From positions 30,088,913-30,152,912 of the forward strand of contig NC_046677.1 of the NCBI RefSeq assembly GCF_003369915.1: DNA of 64,000 bases, written 5' to 3'. Of this stretch, positions 1 through 12,694 are shown piece by piece; within the stretch, counting starts at the first letter, position 1, and each line of letters begins with the position of its first letter. The position numbers and the translations under genes are program-made. This stretch comes from Drosophila miranda (taxonomy: Eukaryota; Arthropoda; Insecta; Diptera; Drosophilidae). The notes under the pieces are model-generated. The model searched no databases, had not been told where the DNA came from, and saw nothing but the letters and a program-made list of their open reading frames with translations.

Positions 1-2324
1 CCGCCGCCAACGTCAATGCCCCTGCAAATGTTGAGGATGCTCAACAGCCACTCCAGCTGGCAGCCCAACCAGCGCCAACAGAAGCCAATGCCAACATTAA
101 TCCACCCCCACAGCCAGGACCCTCACCACCATCGCCACAGCCACAGCCACAACCACAGCAGCTAGCACCAACGCCACAGCAACGCGCACTGCCCATGAAA
201 AACTATCGCAATGATTTATACGATCGATCTATAGCTGGTGCCGGGATCCTGGGCGCGAGCGCCGCTGCGGCGGCCTACGATGTGCCGCGTGCAGTGCGCT
301 CAGGCCTGGGATACCGTCGAAACTTTCGCATAGATATGCAGAATGGTAAGAAGCAGCTTAAGGTAAATCTAGGAGAGAGTATACAATGTTTTCTTATCCG
401 CCCTAGGCAATCGCTATGGAACCGGACTGCGTTGCACGCCGCTCTACACCAACAGTCGCTCGAATTGTCAGCGTCAGCGCAGCTTCGACGACACCGAATC
501 CACCGATGGCTACAATCTACCCTATGCCGCAGCCGGAACAATGCGCTATGAGAATATCTACGAACAGATACGCGATGAGCCCATCTATCGACCCACTGCC
601 ACCAACCGAGTGCCGCTATATACACGCCTCGATGTGCTGGGGCATGGCATAGGACGAATCGAACGACACCTGAGCTCCTCCTGCGGCAACATTGATCACT
701 ATAATCTGGGCGGCCACTACGCCGTGCTGGGACACTCGCATTACGGAACCGTTGGTCACATACGACTCAATGCCAATGGGGCAGGAGGCACGGCTGCGAG
801 TGGAGGAGGAAGCAGCACTTGCAACGTGCCCAGCTGCCAGGCGTATGTGGGGAGTGCTAGTGCCGCTGCTGCAGCGGCCGCAGCCGCTGAAATGGGATAC
901 GGCAATGTAAAGGTTCCCGTTAAGAACAGCGCCTCGAGTTTCTTTAGCTGCCTGCACGGCGAGAATTCGCAGAGCATGACCAACATTTACAAGACGACAG
1001 CAGCGGCAATGGCTGCCCACAACTCTCCGCTCACGCCGAATGTGTCAATGGAGCGTGCGGCACGGTCTGCCTCCGCTGGAGCCGCAGGAGCAGTCGTCGA
1101 CGATCCATCTGTGCCGGAAAGCGCTTCCAGTTCATCAGTGAGCAATGCCACTCGCCCAACCGGAGCTATACCCAAGGTGAAGGCTGCCAGTAAGACGGCC
1201 AAGGAGTCGGCAACTGCTCCACCAATTGCTGGTCTAGATAAAAGTGGATCGACTGCGTCGGTAAAGAGCGGACCAACTGCGGCCGCTAAGAGCGTTTCAA
1301 CTGCGGCCGTCAAGAGTGCTGCCCTGGCCAAGAAAACCACATCGACCACAACCCGTTCGAGTTCTTCGGGAGATGCCAGTGGGAATAACACTCTTAATCG
1401 CATATCCAAGTCCAGTTTGCAGTGGCTGCTTGTGAACAAATGGCTGCCACTGTGGATTGGCCAGGGACCCGACTGCAAGGTAGGATTCATCTTTAAACGA
1501 CCACCAAGGATACTTACTCATAACTTTTCTTGTAGGTGATCGACTTTAACTTTATGTTTTCGCGTGATTGCGTTAGCTGCGACACAGCCTCCGTGGCCTC
1601 TCAGATGTCGAATCCTTATGGCACTCCACGCTTGGGTGGCTTGCCCCAGGACATGGTTCGCTATCAGAGCTCTTGCACTGGATCCTGTGCAGCATCGACT
1701 GCTTCCTCTACTATGCGTCGGGATCCAAATGCAGCAGCCCGTCCTCTTCACAGCACCTTGAGTCGTTTGCGTAGTGGAGCCGACAAGCGTAATCAGAATG
1801 GAGCGGCGGCATCAAATTATAGATACGAAGATCCCTCGTATGAGAATGTGCATGTTCAGTGGCAGAATGGATTTGAATTTGGACGCTCGCGTGACTACGA
1901 TCCCACCTACCATCAGCAGCGTCCGATGCTGCAGCGTGCCAGGTCCGAGAGTCCTACATTCAGCAATCAACAGCGACGCCTACAACGCCAGGCGGCCCAG
2001 GCACAGCAGCAGGCACAACCATCTGCCGCGAAGCAGGGGGATCCTTTCAAGAACTACAAACTGAATACGGAGAACAATAGTTTCAAGCCCAAGCCGCCAG
2101 TTCCAGTGGAATTGCCCGACGAACTCGAGGGCGCTGTGGGCGGTGCAGCTGTGGAAGTGTCTGTCGCGGAGGTGGAAGCGGAACTGCCTGTGGATCCTCC
2201 TGTCAATTTGAGTGATAATGAGACTGAGACGACCAACAGTCAAAACAACCCTCAATGCTCTACCACCACCAGCAGCAGTAGTAGCAGCGGAAGCCAGAAT
2301 AATGTGAATGAACATCACGATTAA
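1..2324 (+). CDS. C-terminal part of a large low-complexity protein (5' end outside window)
   Basis: Three exons join in frame: 3-345, 407-1479 and 1536-2324, separated by introns of 61 and 56 bp with donors GTAAGA and GTAGGA and acceptors CCCTAG and TTGTAG. The first intron splits a Gly codon; the second lies between codons. The visible part encodes 734 residues up to TAA at 2322-2324. It begins Pro/Gln-rich, then carries Tyr-containing stretches (YENIYEQIRDEPIYR, YENVHVQW), Ala runs, a Ser/Thr/Ala/Lys-rich middle, a hydrophobic Trp-containing patch (LQWLLVNKWLPLWIG) and a Ser-rich C-terminus. I see no signal peptide, clear transmembrane helix or catalytic domain in this part. The spaced tyrosines resemble a cytoplasmic tail with phosphotyrosine sites, which is inference. 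I do not recognise the gene. It converges on the FAS1 gene to its right. Confidence 0.85.
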
Positions 2325-4024
2325 GATTGGATAAAGTTCACTTTGGTTTTGAGAGCAGCTTTTAATTTTCTGTTTTATATATTTCATTTTTAATTTTGTG
2401 TTCATTTTCTGTCACGCTGCTCCTCTCCTCAAAATTGGATCTCAAAAAATGAAAAATCAAAATCGAATCGACCAAAAAAGCGTTTAAATTCGAATCAAAT
2501 TTTAAAATTTTATAAAATATTTATACTTAAGAGAAAAACTTTCCCATGGTAGAATTTGATAGCATTACATATGCATGTATTTATAAGGGGCAACATTTTG
2601 TGTAACCAGCCAAAGCTCAAGATCGAATATTATGTTGGATAATGTAGTTGTAGTTCAATGAAGAATTTTTGTGTCATAAGCGCCATATCAAGCACACACT
2701 ACTCTCTATATATACCATACCACACTATACATGTCCAACACAATCTACCCACAAGCAATATGCATTTGATAAATGATCTAATTATAATTTCACAAGTTCC
2801 AAATCATGTTCCACTGCCTAGACAAATTTCCATTGCATCTTAGGGCTGTTCCGTTCCAGCAGTCTTGGATATCCACTCCTTTTGGTTTAATCCATTTACG
2901 TATGCTAGGTTTCGGCTTTAAAATCATACAATACTCCACTAGAAAACCTATCTTTTAAGTCAATTAGAATTACAGGTATTATTTACATGCATATACTATA
3001 TGCGTAGCACTTGTACACCCGCATATACATATAGAAGAATAGAATACTCCATTTATGATTATAATAACCATACTTACATGTGTATTGAGTTTAACTAATT
3101 CATAATAAAACTAGTTCAACGATACACCAAAAAGATGAGCGCTACTCTGTATTTCTGGAAGATTTTTCTTTTTATTTTAACAAACTATTATAAAATTGCA
3201 TGTTTCGTTCTCATTGCTTTTGTTTTGTTCATATACACAGATAGTACATTAAATATCAATATCATTAATGTCATTAAATTAAAAAATACAATATCTGCCT
3301 GTAAGATATACTGGTACATATCTCTCTTTTTTGACCAAGGAATTGTTTTCTAATCGGTTTTGCTGGATATGTTCTCGCTATGCCCTCTCTCATACGGATA
3401 GACCCAAAAAAGCATCAACATCGATGAGCGCTAATTGAATTTTGATAGTATATACGGGTATCTATGGTAGGTATACGCATATCTTTATAATTTTGTGTGA
3501 AAATTTCGTTCGTTTGTTTATATTTTTGTTTGTTTGTTTGTTTTGGTTTGTGTTTCGTTTCTATGTAATTCGAATATTACGTGAATGCTTATTCTTCACT
3601 CTTCATATAGTTATAGTTATCTTGGTTTTTTCTCTTGCAATTTCTCGCTATGTCTACAAGCTTCGTTTAAATTGCTGATAAGTTCTTTAGGATTAGGTAT
3701 AGTATATTTGTTGCCGTTTTCTGTTGTTCTTCTGGTTGCTGTTGTAGTATACTTCGTTTCACCGCCTCGTTCAATACTAAACTTAAAATGTACACAAGAA
3801 ACTATCAACTAAACTAGAGAAATGCTTTAAAAAATTAGCCCAGAACTATACAAAAACGCTTTAAGCGCCTCCTCCCTCTTCTCCATAATCCACTCGACTC
3901 AATACAGACCTCACGCAAAAAAAATTATATTTAGCTTTATGTAAGCCCATATCAAACTCCCCCACATGGTGACCCTCTTGGATCTGCCAGCACTCTCGGC
4001 CTGAATCCTCTTTCGAGGCACTCT
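2325..4024. other. Convergent 3' UTR / intergenic region
   Basis: This AT-rich stretch holds no convincing reading frame. It must contain the 3' UTRs of the low-complexity gene (+) and the FAS1 gene (-), which converge here. A polyadenylation signal AATAAA lies on the plus strand at 3104-3109, about 780 bp after the stop codon. On the minus strand AATAAA is found at 3176-3171, some 850 bp past the FAS1 stop. Which signals are used cannot be told from sequence. Confidence 0.6.
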
Positions 4025-7000
4025 TTACTTGGGCAACTCATAGATCTGGACGGGCAACGCTTTTGGCGTGATGATCTCATCCTCAAAGTCCTCGTCATCG
4101 CCATGGATGGCATAGTCGCCGCCATTGTGCTCGCTCTCGAACTCATTGGGCACGATCTCCACATCGCTGGGACGGGAAGTGCTGCGCGATCCTCCACCGG
4201 AGTCGCCGCCGTTTCGATTCGATCTCGTCTTGGTCGACTTGCTGATGAAGTCGCGGAGTATGTGCGAATAAAGGATGTCATCCAGATAGTACATGGTGCC
4301 CAGGTTATAGACGAATACCTCACTCTCCGTTATCTGGGCATTGTTGACGCTCGTATAGTTGCTGCCCGGGTTGCGTGTGATCTTTATGTGACCGCCGCCG
4401 ATCGTTTCGTATACCTCATTATCGCGCAGATCACGGTTGTAAAGACGGCCGCGTACAAAGTGATTTAAGAGCATTTTTATTCCCCGCTGAGAGGCCTAGA
4501 AAGTCAGAGGATTAGTAACCCATATTTGCTTAAATTCGACCATGAATACTTACCATTACCTCATCCGAAAGTCTATCGAAACCAAGCTTCTCAAAGGCCC
4601 GATCCTCTGGCACAAAAAAGGTGTAATTGGCTCCTGAGATATGGGGAGCAATCTCTGCGTTGTTCAGATATCTTTTCGGGGGATTGAATAGAAGACATAG
4701 CCCAGCATATCTCACATAATAATCCAACAAATTCCTTACCTAGTAATCTGGGTAAAACGTGGATCTCTTTCCAGGGCCAAAAACGAATGCGACAAGAACT
4801 GAGCCCCAAACCAGGGGAATGCCAGCAACGGGGGAGTCTCCTTGTCCTTGTGCATCTGAAGGAGGAACAACATTACATTAAATCAAACACTAGAATTGGA
4901 TAAGCCATAACCGGGTTACCTGGTGCAATTTGGAGACGACGGCCTCGGTGACAAAGAGCACCTCCGATATAATGAACACCTGATTGCCGTTGGAGAGGGT
5001 GAAGTCGGACATAATGCTGACATTATTCACCGTGGGGGTGGCTATTCAAGGGGGAGCAAATAAGCAAAGAAGCCAAGGAGAAGAATGTTGTCAAAAATTG
5101 AATTCGGAATATAATTTATGGGGCCACTTACGTTGGCCATGGAAGACGACATCATCACCGCCCATGGTGTGAACGACGACCTCGTCCATGTTCCTCACAT
5201 CCGATAGTCGGAGGGGCCGCTGCATGGGCAGGAAATGATTGAGCAGCACCGTTTCGGTGAACTCTGGCACACTGAACGGATAGAAGCCCCAATCGATGGG
5301 ATGCCAGCGCTGGAAGGCATTGTCCGAGGGTATCAGCACCGTATAGGCATTGTCATCCATTATGCGTGTCAGATTGCTTTTCGATAGAAAGTGTTGGAAT
5401 ACTTTTGTGCCTGTCTTCATGTTGGCCAAAAACGACATCAGCGGACTGGCCTTCGACTCCTTAATAATGGGCTCCACTTTGGCATGTGCATTCGTTATGT
5501 TCGGCTGCTCCAGCGGCTGGGGGTCGTTGTAGCGGCTATAAGTGGGATGGGCACAGATAGATGTGATATATATATAGATGGGATATATATATGTGTATGT
5601 ATATGGAGAGATTCGGCCTTTACCAGAGGCGGAAAAGGAAAATCTAAATGTGTGTGTGTTTGTGCAGAAAGTTGGACCAGCAAAAACTTTGTTTGCGGCC
5701 TGATAAATTTCGCATGAGTGCACTTTTGACCGCAAACAAACTAGGACCAGGAGAACTTAGTACTCGCTAGATAGCACCGCACAGTGGTTCGAGATAAGCC
5801 CCAAAGCTGCAGTTGCAGGTGCAGTGGCAGCTCTACAGCCCAATCTGTGGTCAAACTTTGAAAGACTTTTGTAGGATTCATCATAAGCTATTTATTTATT
5901 GCAGACCTACATAGTTATCTAAATACATATTCATCTGTCTGTCAATCTATCTACAATATCAATCTCACTATTTTTCTGCAAGGCATATATGGGTGGGTAG
6001 TATATGTGGAAGATATATGCATGTGTAACTGATAGATCAACTTTAGCAACCACCAATTTGTATGGCCACCAAAATGCTCCTTATCAAACATGTCCATCTT
6101 GAATGAAAAGTATTCACAGTCACAGTTTTAAGGAGTTCAGATGGGAGTTGTCCCACTGTAGCGAAACGAAGGGCTGTACTCACTTGTTCGTTTCCTGTAT
6201 GTTCCGCTTGGAGTAGGGCGACTTCCTATCGCCCAAATAGCCATCAATTCCAATGGCCATCAAATTCTCATTGATACGCAGCTTGTAGAGTATTTGCTGT
6301 CCATTGAGTAGCCAAACATTGTTGTGGGACTTTTCCAATTTACGAAAAACGATTTTATGTCCGTTCCCATTGCCGTAGGACTCCTCCTCTTCCTTGCTGT
6401 TGGCCACACCGCTATAGCTGTCAAAGAGCTTCCCAGGCACCAAATGCTCCAACATGAACTCCTTCAGTCGCGGCTTCTCGATGGTCCGCACATCGATTTT
6501 GGGCACAATCAATGTATATGGGATATCTGCAATTAGAATCGGGCCATATACATACATACAGACACACAAATGTACATAAAGTCGGATAGAAGAGATGGGA
6601 TAGAGAGAGTTACTTGGGGAATTGCTCACTTAAAAATGTAAACTGTTTTCGTTTCATTTACCAGGCTACTCCTGAATCCCCTACCTTTCTGCATGCTAAT
6701 CAAGTAATTAACTTTCGGCTGTGCTCGGGGCGTATGCCTTTTATTTTTGTTCCTTTTTGTGGGTGTGTACGAGTAATGACAGACCAGAAGACTACCGTCT
6801 CCCGTCTCGGCAGGGGAATATGCTGGGCTAATTATATCATATTATTATGCGGCACGCATAAAAATACACATTGTTATGCTGGGCTGTGGGTGGATGGGTG
6901 CTCGGGGAGGTATTCGCAATGATGCCTAATGAGGTAATAAGCTTTTAGGGTTCCGCCAAGTCACTACATTTTGTACATGATGTTCTTTCTCATTGCTATT

Positions 7001-10000
7001 TCATTATTAATCAGTGTAATTATATTTAAATTGGATTTTTCTTTCATAGTAATTCAGATTGTATTCCTCTATTGGTTTTCTCCCTATGATCTCTATCATC
7101 TCTATGTAGAATCTACGAGAATTATTATTGATACTCCATAAAAAAGTCAATTCTTGCATTGGAAATATGTCAAATATATGAAAGAACTATTCCATTGAAA
7201 AATTACACCATCCATTTGCCATGCCTTGCCTATAGCCTGTCAATTAGTTAAATGAAGTAGTTTTAGTTTATGATCAGCATTTGGACAGTTGAACGAAGCC
7301 ATTCATCAACGTCACACGTTTTCCCCATTTTGGCCATCTGCGGAGTTGCCAAGGCTTCGAGAACTGTGTATAACCGAGAGCCAGTCTTACCATGTCCTGC
7401 CTAACGAGAACACTGCAGCTGTTGCAAGTGCTGACATTGATTTCGGGTTGCAACATCTTTAAATACGCTCCGAAAAAACGGGCATTTCAGCTGAGCTCCC
7501 AGTTGAATATGGCCTTGGGAGTACTCCACGGCTTCTGGCTGAGACCCTGGCTACTGTTTATCTTCCTGATCTTCTCGGCCATGTTCATCTTTTTGTTCAT
7601 AGAAGTCCTGGTGAACTTGAAACCGAACAGTGACAGTGCTCTGAATCTATTTTACCTGGCGACTCGTTTCTTTTTACTCAATGATCCAATTTTCATAAGT
7701 TACATTATTGCCTATATCTATGTGTACCAGCGGAAGCGGATGCGGGACTTGCTGAACAGATTTGCGCGCATCTATTATAGATATAGAAGTATATGTGGAC
7801 AAGGGCCCACTATTAATTGGTGGCTCTTTCTCATGTACATGGGTAAGATGGCTTCCATGACAATGATGAGGAACTATTCTCTACTGGACAAGATTCCATT
7901 CTTCGGACCAAACTCTATATTCAATACATTTTTACGCCGCTCAGGGATTCTTTTCGGGAGGATTCAGCCATTTCTGCTGGGGGTTACTGCCCACTTGGGT
8001 CTGCTGATCCTCTACTCTTGCTATATTCTTCCACCATCCCGCCCCAACCGACGTCAGTTAATACCGCTGATTGATTACTATAAGAACCTGATCGAGTTGC
8101 GCAGAAGGTTCGAGCCTCTAATCAGACCCCTGGTCTGGATCTGTATAATGGATGACTTCATTTTCTTCGTGATCACGCTCCATTTTTTCTTGTCTAAGGA
8201 GCCCAGCTCCCACTCAGTGGGTTACTACTTCTATACAGTTGGTTTAAACTTCTCCTATCCGCTGTGTCTTGTCTATGTCAATCTCGCTATCGACTCGGCC
8301 CAAAGAGAGTTTGGACAGTTCAAGAAAAACTGCAAGCCCGAGCGTCAGGTGAGTTCAGTGAATATAAAGAATATGTTGGGTTCTGTATTAACTTTCTGGT
8401 TCCACAGTTACAGATGTTTTGGCTCTACCGATTGACTCTGCATAACGGAGCAGACAAGAGCGATTTGAATGTATTTCGCTTGAATCGTGGCCATATCTTG
8501 GAGGTCCTCAGTAAGGGCTTTACGTGGGCCATGTTTTCATATGGCATTTACGTGAATAGTGAGGAATTTCTGAAGAATTATGAGAGGGTTAAGGAAAAGC
8601 GCCAGTAGCTGATTTTCGGTTTTTTTTAATCCCAATGAATCATGTAATGAATTTGTAATTGTAATCTTTGCTATACTTTGCTATGAATTACATACATTTC
8701 TATCCCAAATATTATGTATTATTAAACAATCATATAGGGAACAAAATCTTTCGGATGTTTGTACCAATAAATATGGGAAAAAATTCTGAAGTTAGTGTAT
8801 TAGGGAGGCCCTACCTCCCATCAATAATTTGTTAATAGCCTGGTCTATTAGGTAAATGAAGTAGTTCTCTTTTTACGATCAGGACAGTTAAGCGAAGTCA
8901 TTCATCAACATCACACAGTCCCATTTCCCCCATCCGGCCACCCTTTTTGTAGTTGCGGGAGCTTGGTAATCAGTTGGCCATGTCCTGTCTAACGTACATA
9001 CTGCAGCTGTTGCAACTGCTGACAACGCTTTCGGGTTGCAACATTTACAAATATGTCCCTCGGAAGCGGGCTTTTCGGCTGAGCTTTCAGTTAATTTTGC
9101 CGTGGGAGTGATTCACAGATTCTGGCTACGACCTTGGCTATTCGTGATGTTCCTGATCCACTTCATCTACTACTTCATGGAGTTCCTGGAGGCCCTTGTA
9201 GACTTGCGGCCTGCTACGGAGCGTTCCCTGAATGTGCTGTATATGACAGTGCACTTGTATATACTCAATAAGAACTTTCTCATAAGTTACAGCATTGACT
9301 ATAACCATCTTTATCAGCGGGAACAGATGCAACAGGACGTACTCAACAGATTTATGCGGATTTTTGAAAGATATAATAGAATATGCTGACAAGAACCTAC
9401 GATCAACTGGTGGTTCTAATTCATACATCTGATTCAGATGGGAACCATAATAATTTCGCCTCGTCAACACGATTTTATTACGTTTGTGGTACCCACTTCC
9501 AAGTTTTCAAAGCTTTTACGAGGCTCGGCGCTTTTTTTCGCCCTCCTTCAGCCCCTGCTGCTGGAGGCTCTTCTGATCCTCTACTCCTTCTATGGTCTGA
9601 ATATATTCCGATCCCACAGACATCAGTACATACACCTGATTGATTATCACAAAAATCTGATTAAGCTTCGCCACAAGTTTAACCCTTTCATACGGCTCTT
9701 TGTGTGGATCTGCCTGATCGAGGAATTCTTTTTCATCGTGATCATCTTCCTTTTGGTCTTGTACGACGAGAGATTGGCGGCCAAATTGATATATGGTTTA
9801 ATTTCGGCATTGGGCTATCCTCTGTGTCTGATCTACATCAATATGGCCATCTATTCAGCTAAACGAGAGTTTGGCCGTTTCAGGGCCAATTTCAAGCATC
9901 AGCGTCAACTGAGAATTTAGGAATATACACATAAGGAAGTGTTCTGTTCTTTCCTAACTTTCTGGCTTCTTAGATGCAAATCATATGGCTCTACCGATTG

Positions 10001-10605
10001 GCCATGCAAAGCGGAGCGAAATGAATGTCTTTCGAATGAATCGTAGTCATCTCCTTCAGATATTCAGCCATGGCTGGATATGGGCCATGTTCTCGAACAG
10101 CATTTTCGTGAATAGTACGGCATTTCTGAGACGTTACGAGAGGATTAAGCAGGCAGTCCATGATAAATGATTGCACATTTTAGTAATTTTGGAGAAAAGT
10201 TTTGTAATTTCATACTTCAGAAATATCAAGTACATAATAAATTCAGAAATGAGAAGCTAAATGGAATGTCCCACTGCGGTACTCACCCCTCTTGAACTTG
10301 TAGGCATACAGCTCGAGGACGGGGAAACCATCGTCAATAAACCGGACGACTTGCTGCCACTTCTCATCCTCCTGATTGCGTTGCAGGCCGTCCAACTCGG
10401 GCAGCACTCTGCTCTCAATCTGCTTGGCGTTCTTCAAACTGGCATCGATTTGACGTTCCAGAGGAAAGCTGATGGTGGATGCATCTGGGGAGGCAGCTGC
10501 AGCCGCTGCTGGAACTGGAGCTGGAGCTGGAGAGGCCGAGGCACTCTGCAGCAGCAGCAGCAACAGAAATGTTGCCACCGGCACTTGCAACATTTTGCGC
10601 GACAT
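4025..10605 (-). CDS. Secreted fasciclin (FAS1) domain adhesion protein, 7 coding exons
   Basis: Coding exons on the minus strand are 10605-10287, 6526-6184, 5535-5132, 5041-4920, 4855-4740, 4671-4554 and 4495-4025. All junctions are GT-AG and keep frame, giving 630 residues. The start gives a signal peptide (MSRKMLQVPVATFLLLLLLQ) followed by an Ala/Pro-rich segment. At least three FAS1-like regions follow: a partial one around residues 107-215 (IPYTLIVPKID, LKEFMLEHLVPGKLFD), a full one around 245-390 (YTVLIPSDNAF, VLLNHFL) and another around 405-560 (YTFFVPEDRAFEKLGF, MLLNHFVRGRLY). The C-terminal tail is acidic and has no membrane helix, so the product is probably secreted or matrix-bound. 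FAS1 proteins mediate cell adhesion. The family includes fly Fas1 and midline fasciclin; I cannot name this member. The first intron spans 3760 bp and hosts two genes on the other strand. Confidence 0.9.
7392..8608 (+). CDS. Gustatory-receptor-like seven-transmembrane protein, nested in FAS1 intron 1
   Basis: Two exons, 7392-8348 and 8408-8608, are joined by a 59-bp phase-0 intron (donor GTGAGT, acceptor TTCCACAG) and encode 385 residues, the usual length of insect gustatory receptors (Gr, Pfam 7tm_7). Several strongly hydrophobic helices are visible, for example WLLFIFLIFSAMFIFLFIEV, ILFGRIQPFLLGVTAHLGLL and LVWICIMDDFIFFVITLHFF. A short last exon after a phase-0 intron is a typical Gr arrangement. 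It encodes LNVFRLNRGHILEVLSKGF followed by a final helix, in the place of the family's C-terminal block, although the usual TY(x5)QF signature is not conserved. The whole gene lies inside the first intron of the FAS1 gene, on the opposite strand. Ligand unknown. The Gr assignment rests on architecture rather than a search; another multi-pass family is possible. Confidence 0.7.
8980..10170 (+). pseudogene. Decayed tandem copy of the gustatory-receptor-like gene
   Basis: This region aligns end to end with the intact copy at 7392-8608, starting with the matching ATG at 8980 (MSCLTYILQLLQLLTTLSGC). It carries several inactivating changes. A 1-bp deletion near 9090-9100 shifts the frame and brings in TGA at 9109-9111. 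In the downstream frame there are in-frame stops TGA at 9387-9389, where the intact copy has a Gly codon, and TAA at 9417-9419. The splice donor GT is CT at 9909-9910, although the acceptor AG at 9972-9973 remains. About 10 bp are missing near 10012-10020, shifting the last exon, whose reading frame then continues to 10170. Between lesions the protein is still clearly readable (YPLCLIYINMAIYSAKREFG). It ends 117 bp from FAS1 exon 1. Recoding of all lesions seems implausible. Confidence 0.85.
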
Positions 10606-11405
10606 TCAAGTTTCGGGTTTCCCTTTATTTATTTTTGCTTCTTGTTCGTTTGCAATTTGTGAAATTATTTTTAATTGCTAGCACTTTCAGAGAGTTTTCC
10701 TTTTGTTTTGTTCGAGTTTTGGTTATGTTCTTCTAGTTTTTCCACTTGGTTTTCTCTCAGTTTTTTTGTTCTGATTGTTTTTGCGGTACCACGAGTTTAT
10801 TCATTTTCGTTTGTGTATAAGTTTTTGGCCAAGAGAAGCTTTACATAATGGTCGAGAGCTGTGTCCGGGAGCAGAAGAGAAGAGGGTTATAATTGAGCAG
10901 TCCATCAAAGGCGATTTTGATGAGTTTGCAAACTCTGGAACTTATTGAAATTCAAGTCATTGCCTATCGGGCTGAGCGAGGGGTCTTCTAGCAGTGTTTT
11001 GTATGCAAATCATATCGCATTTTTCGTCTCTATAAAACAGATATGTACATATATAATATATATATGTTTATATATAGAAGTGAATAGTTTGGCTGGGGCT
11101 CATCACGATTGGATTTACATTTGATTGCAGTCGGTTGCATATTTGGTTTGGGGGAAAAGCCCAAGAGGTAGGCTAGGGTGGGTATCTTTATAAGATGCAA
11201 AATAGATGGTAATCAAGAATAGCCGTAGTTAAATTTTGCACACTCCTCGAGTCGTGATCCTCTTTTGTCAGATTTTATTTTCAATTTGCATATAAACCGT
11301 ATCTATATAGTAAACCATCATATGCGATAATTTGCTTATTTGCTGACCTCTGGGCTCGGATCTGATCGCATACAAGGCTGCTCGCCTCAGTCGGCGGCAT
11401 GTGTT

Positions 11406-11469
11406 CACAGATACACAGATACAGATACACAGATACGATGATACATATACAGATACAGCAACAGATACA
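11406..11469. repeat. (GATACA)n-like simple repeat
   Basis: Irregular tandem GATACA/CAGATA hexamers are visible over about 64 bp. Confidence 0.8.
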
Positions 11470-11779
11470 AACACATCTGTCAGATATGTGAAGAAAGTAA
11501 ATTAATTTCAATTAAAGTTGACAAAACTAAACGGCAAACTACGGCGTAAATAAATCCAGAAAAAGAGGAGAACGCACAAAAACTTGGCGGCAACTTAAAC
11601 TAATCAAAGCGACTAGCGGAAAAGCTGCCACGGAAAATATCCACAAACAAAACAAAACTGCACTCTTGGGATGACTTTCCCACTCTGAATCTGGATCCCC
11701 ACTATTTCTGTTGTATTTTAGAATATTTTTAAAATAAATATTTGGCTTGCTTTTTCACCTTTGGCGCGCATTTGGCTTA

Positions 11780-11815
11780 CTGAACTGAACTGAACTGAAC
11801 CGAACCGAACCGTAC
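11780..11815. repeat. (CTGAA)n grading to (CCGAA)n pentanucleotide repeat
   Basis: About four TGAAC-type pentamers are followed by about three CGAAC-type pentamers, showing a unit change by one substitution within the array. Confidence 0.85.
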
Positions 11816-12663
11816 CGATTCCCGTTTCATACTGCGGACCTGTGGACCTGTGGGTCTGGCTCTGGCTCTGGGCATGGGTGGGCGAAGCGCCCGACTGGAA
11901 GACCAGAAAGAAGAGACTATGGAAAGAGCAGGGACAGAAGGCAGAGAAAAACGGGCTCAGCGAATGCCCACTGGGAAATGGGATGGCTCTGCCCCAAGAG
12001 GAGACCTGTGTGTCCGGCATACGGGGAATGATGGAATTCTGAAGCAAGAGGGATATATATTTTTATGAAGATTGTAGAAAATTTTGGCAATTTTATTTTA
12101 CAGAACTAATGAGAACAAGTTTTAATTGTTAATGTCCATTGATACCCTGGAAAATCAATCTTTCGTATTTAGATGCGCACTAAGAAAGACAAGCCTAATG
12201 TTTTGGCTCTTCCTAATTAAGAGAGTGATTCACACAACCCTAATATGTATGCACTGAGAGACAGAGACCTGGAGTGCAACTCTGACACTCCGTGGTACTA
12301 ACCCTACTACTATTTATACACGCTTCAACCATTACAACTCATATTTTTCTCTATAAACAAGCAATGATTTTTCCCATTCCATAGCGAGAAAAACAATTTC
12401 CTTCTTATTCATATTCCGTGTGCATTCGCCACTGGGCATTTATCACTTATCACAAACGCTCATTATTCATGATTATGCTTTGGCTTTTGTGCAAAATTGT
12501 GCAACTACCGCCGCTCGTCGCTCGTCGCTCGATGCTGATGCTCGATGCTCGACGCATGGACTGGATGGATGGATGGATGTCTGTGGCATGGTCTGGTCTG
12601 GTCTGTCAGTGGTTCCCCATTATTGTGGAACTCTACCCAGTCCGTCCACCGGTCTGTATGTCC

Positions 12664-12670
<7 letters not shown>

Positions 12671-12694
<24 letters not shown>
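12671..12694. repeat. (TGTC)6 tetranucleotide microsatellite
   Basis: Six perfect TGTC units, with related imperfect units just upstream. A short (GGAT)n run lies near 12558-12577. Confidence 0.9.

Larger units (their letters stand above)
7235..10170 (+). repeat. Tandem duplication, period about 1.59 kb
   Basis: The two receptor-like units start 1588 bp apart (ATG at 7392 and 8980). Similarity extends upstream of the start codons: the segments near 7240-7320 and 8850-8920 share TAAATGAAGTAGTT, GGACAGTT and CATTCATCAAC blocks. The duplication therefore copied about 150 bp of 5' flank as well as the coding region. Confidence 0.75.

Noticed and set aside
11718..12068. Overlapping frames of 66-109 codons on both strands
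   Set aside because: They arise across a pentanucleotide repeat and a GC-richer patch; none has a domain or splice structure.
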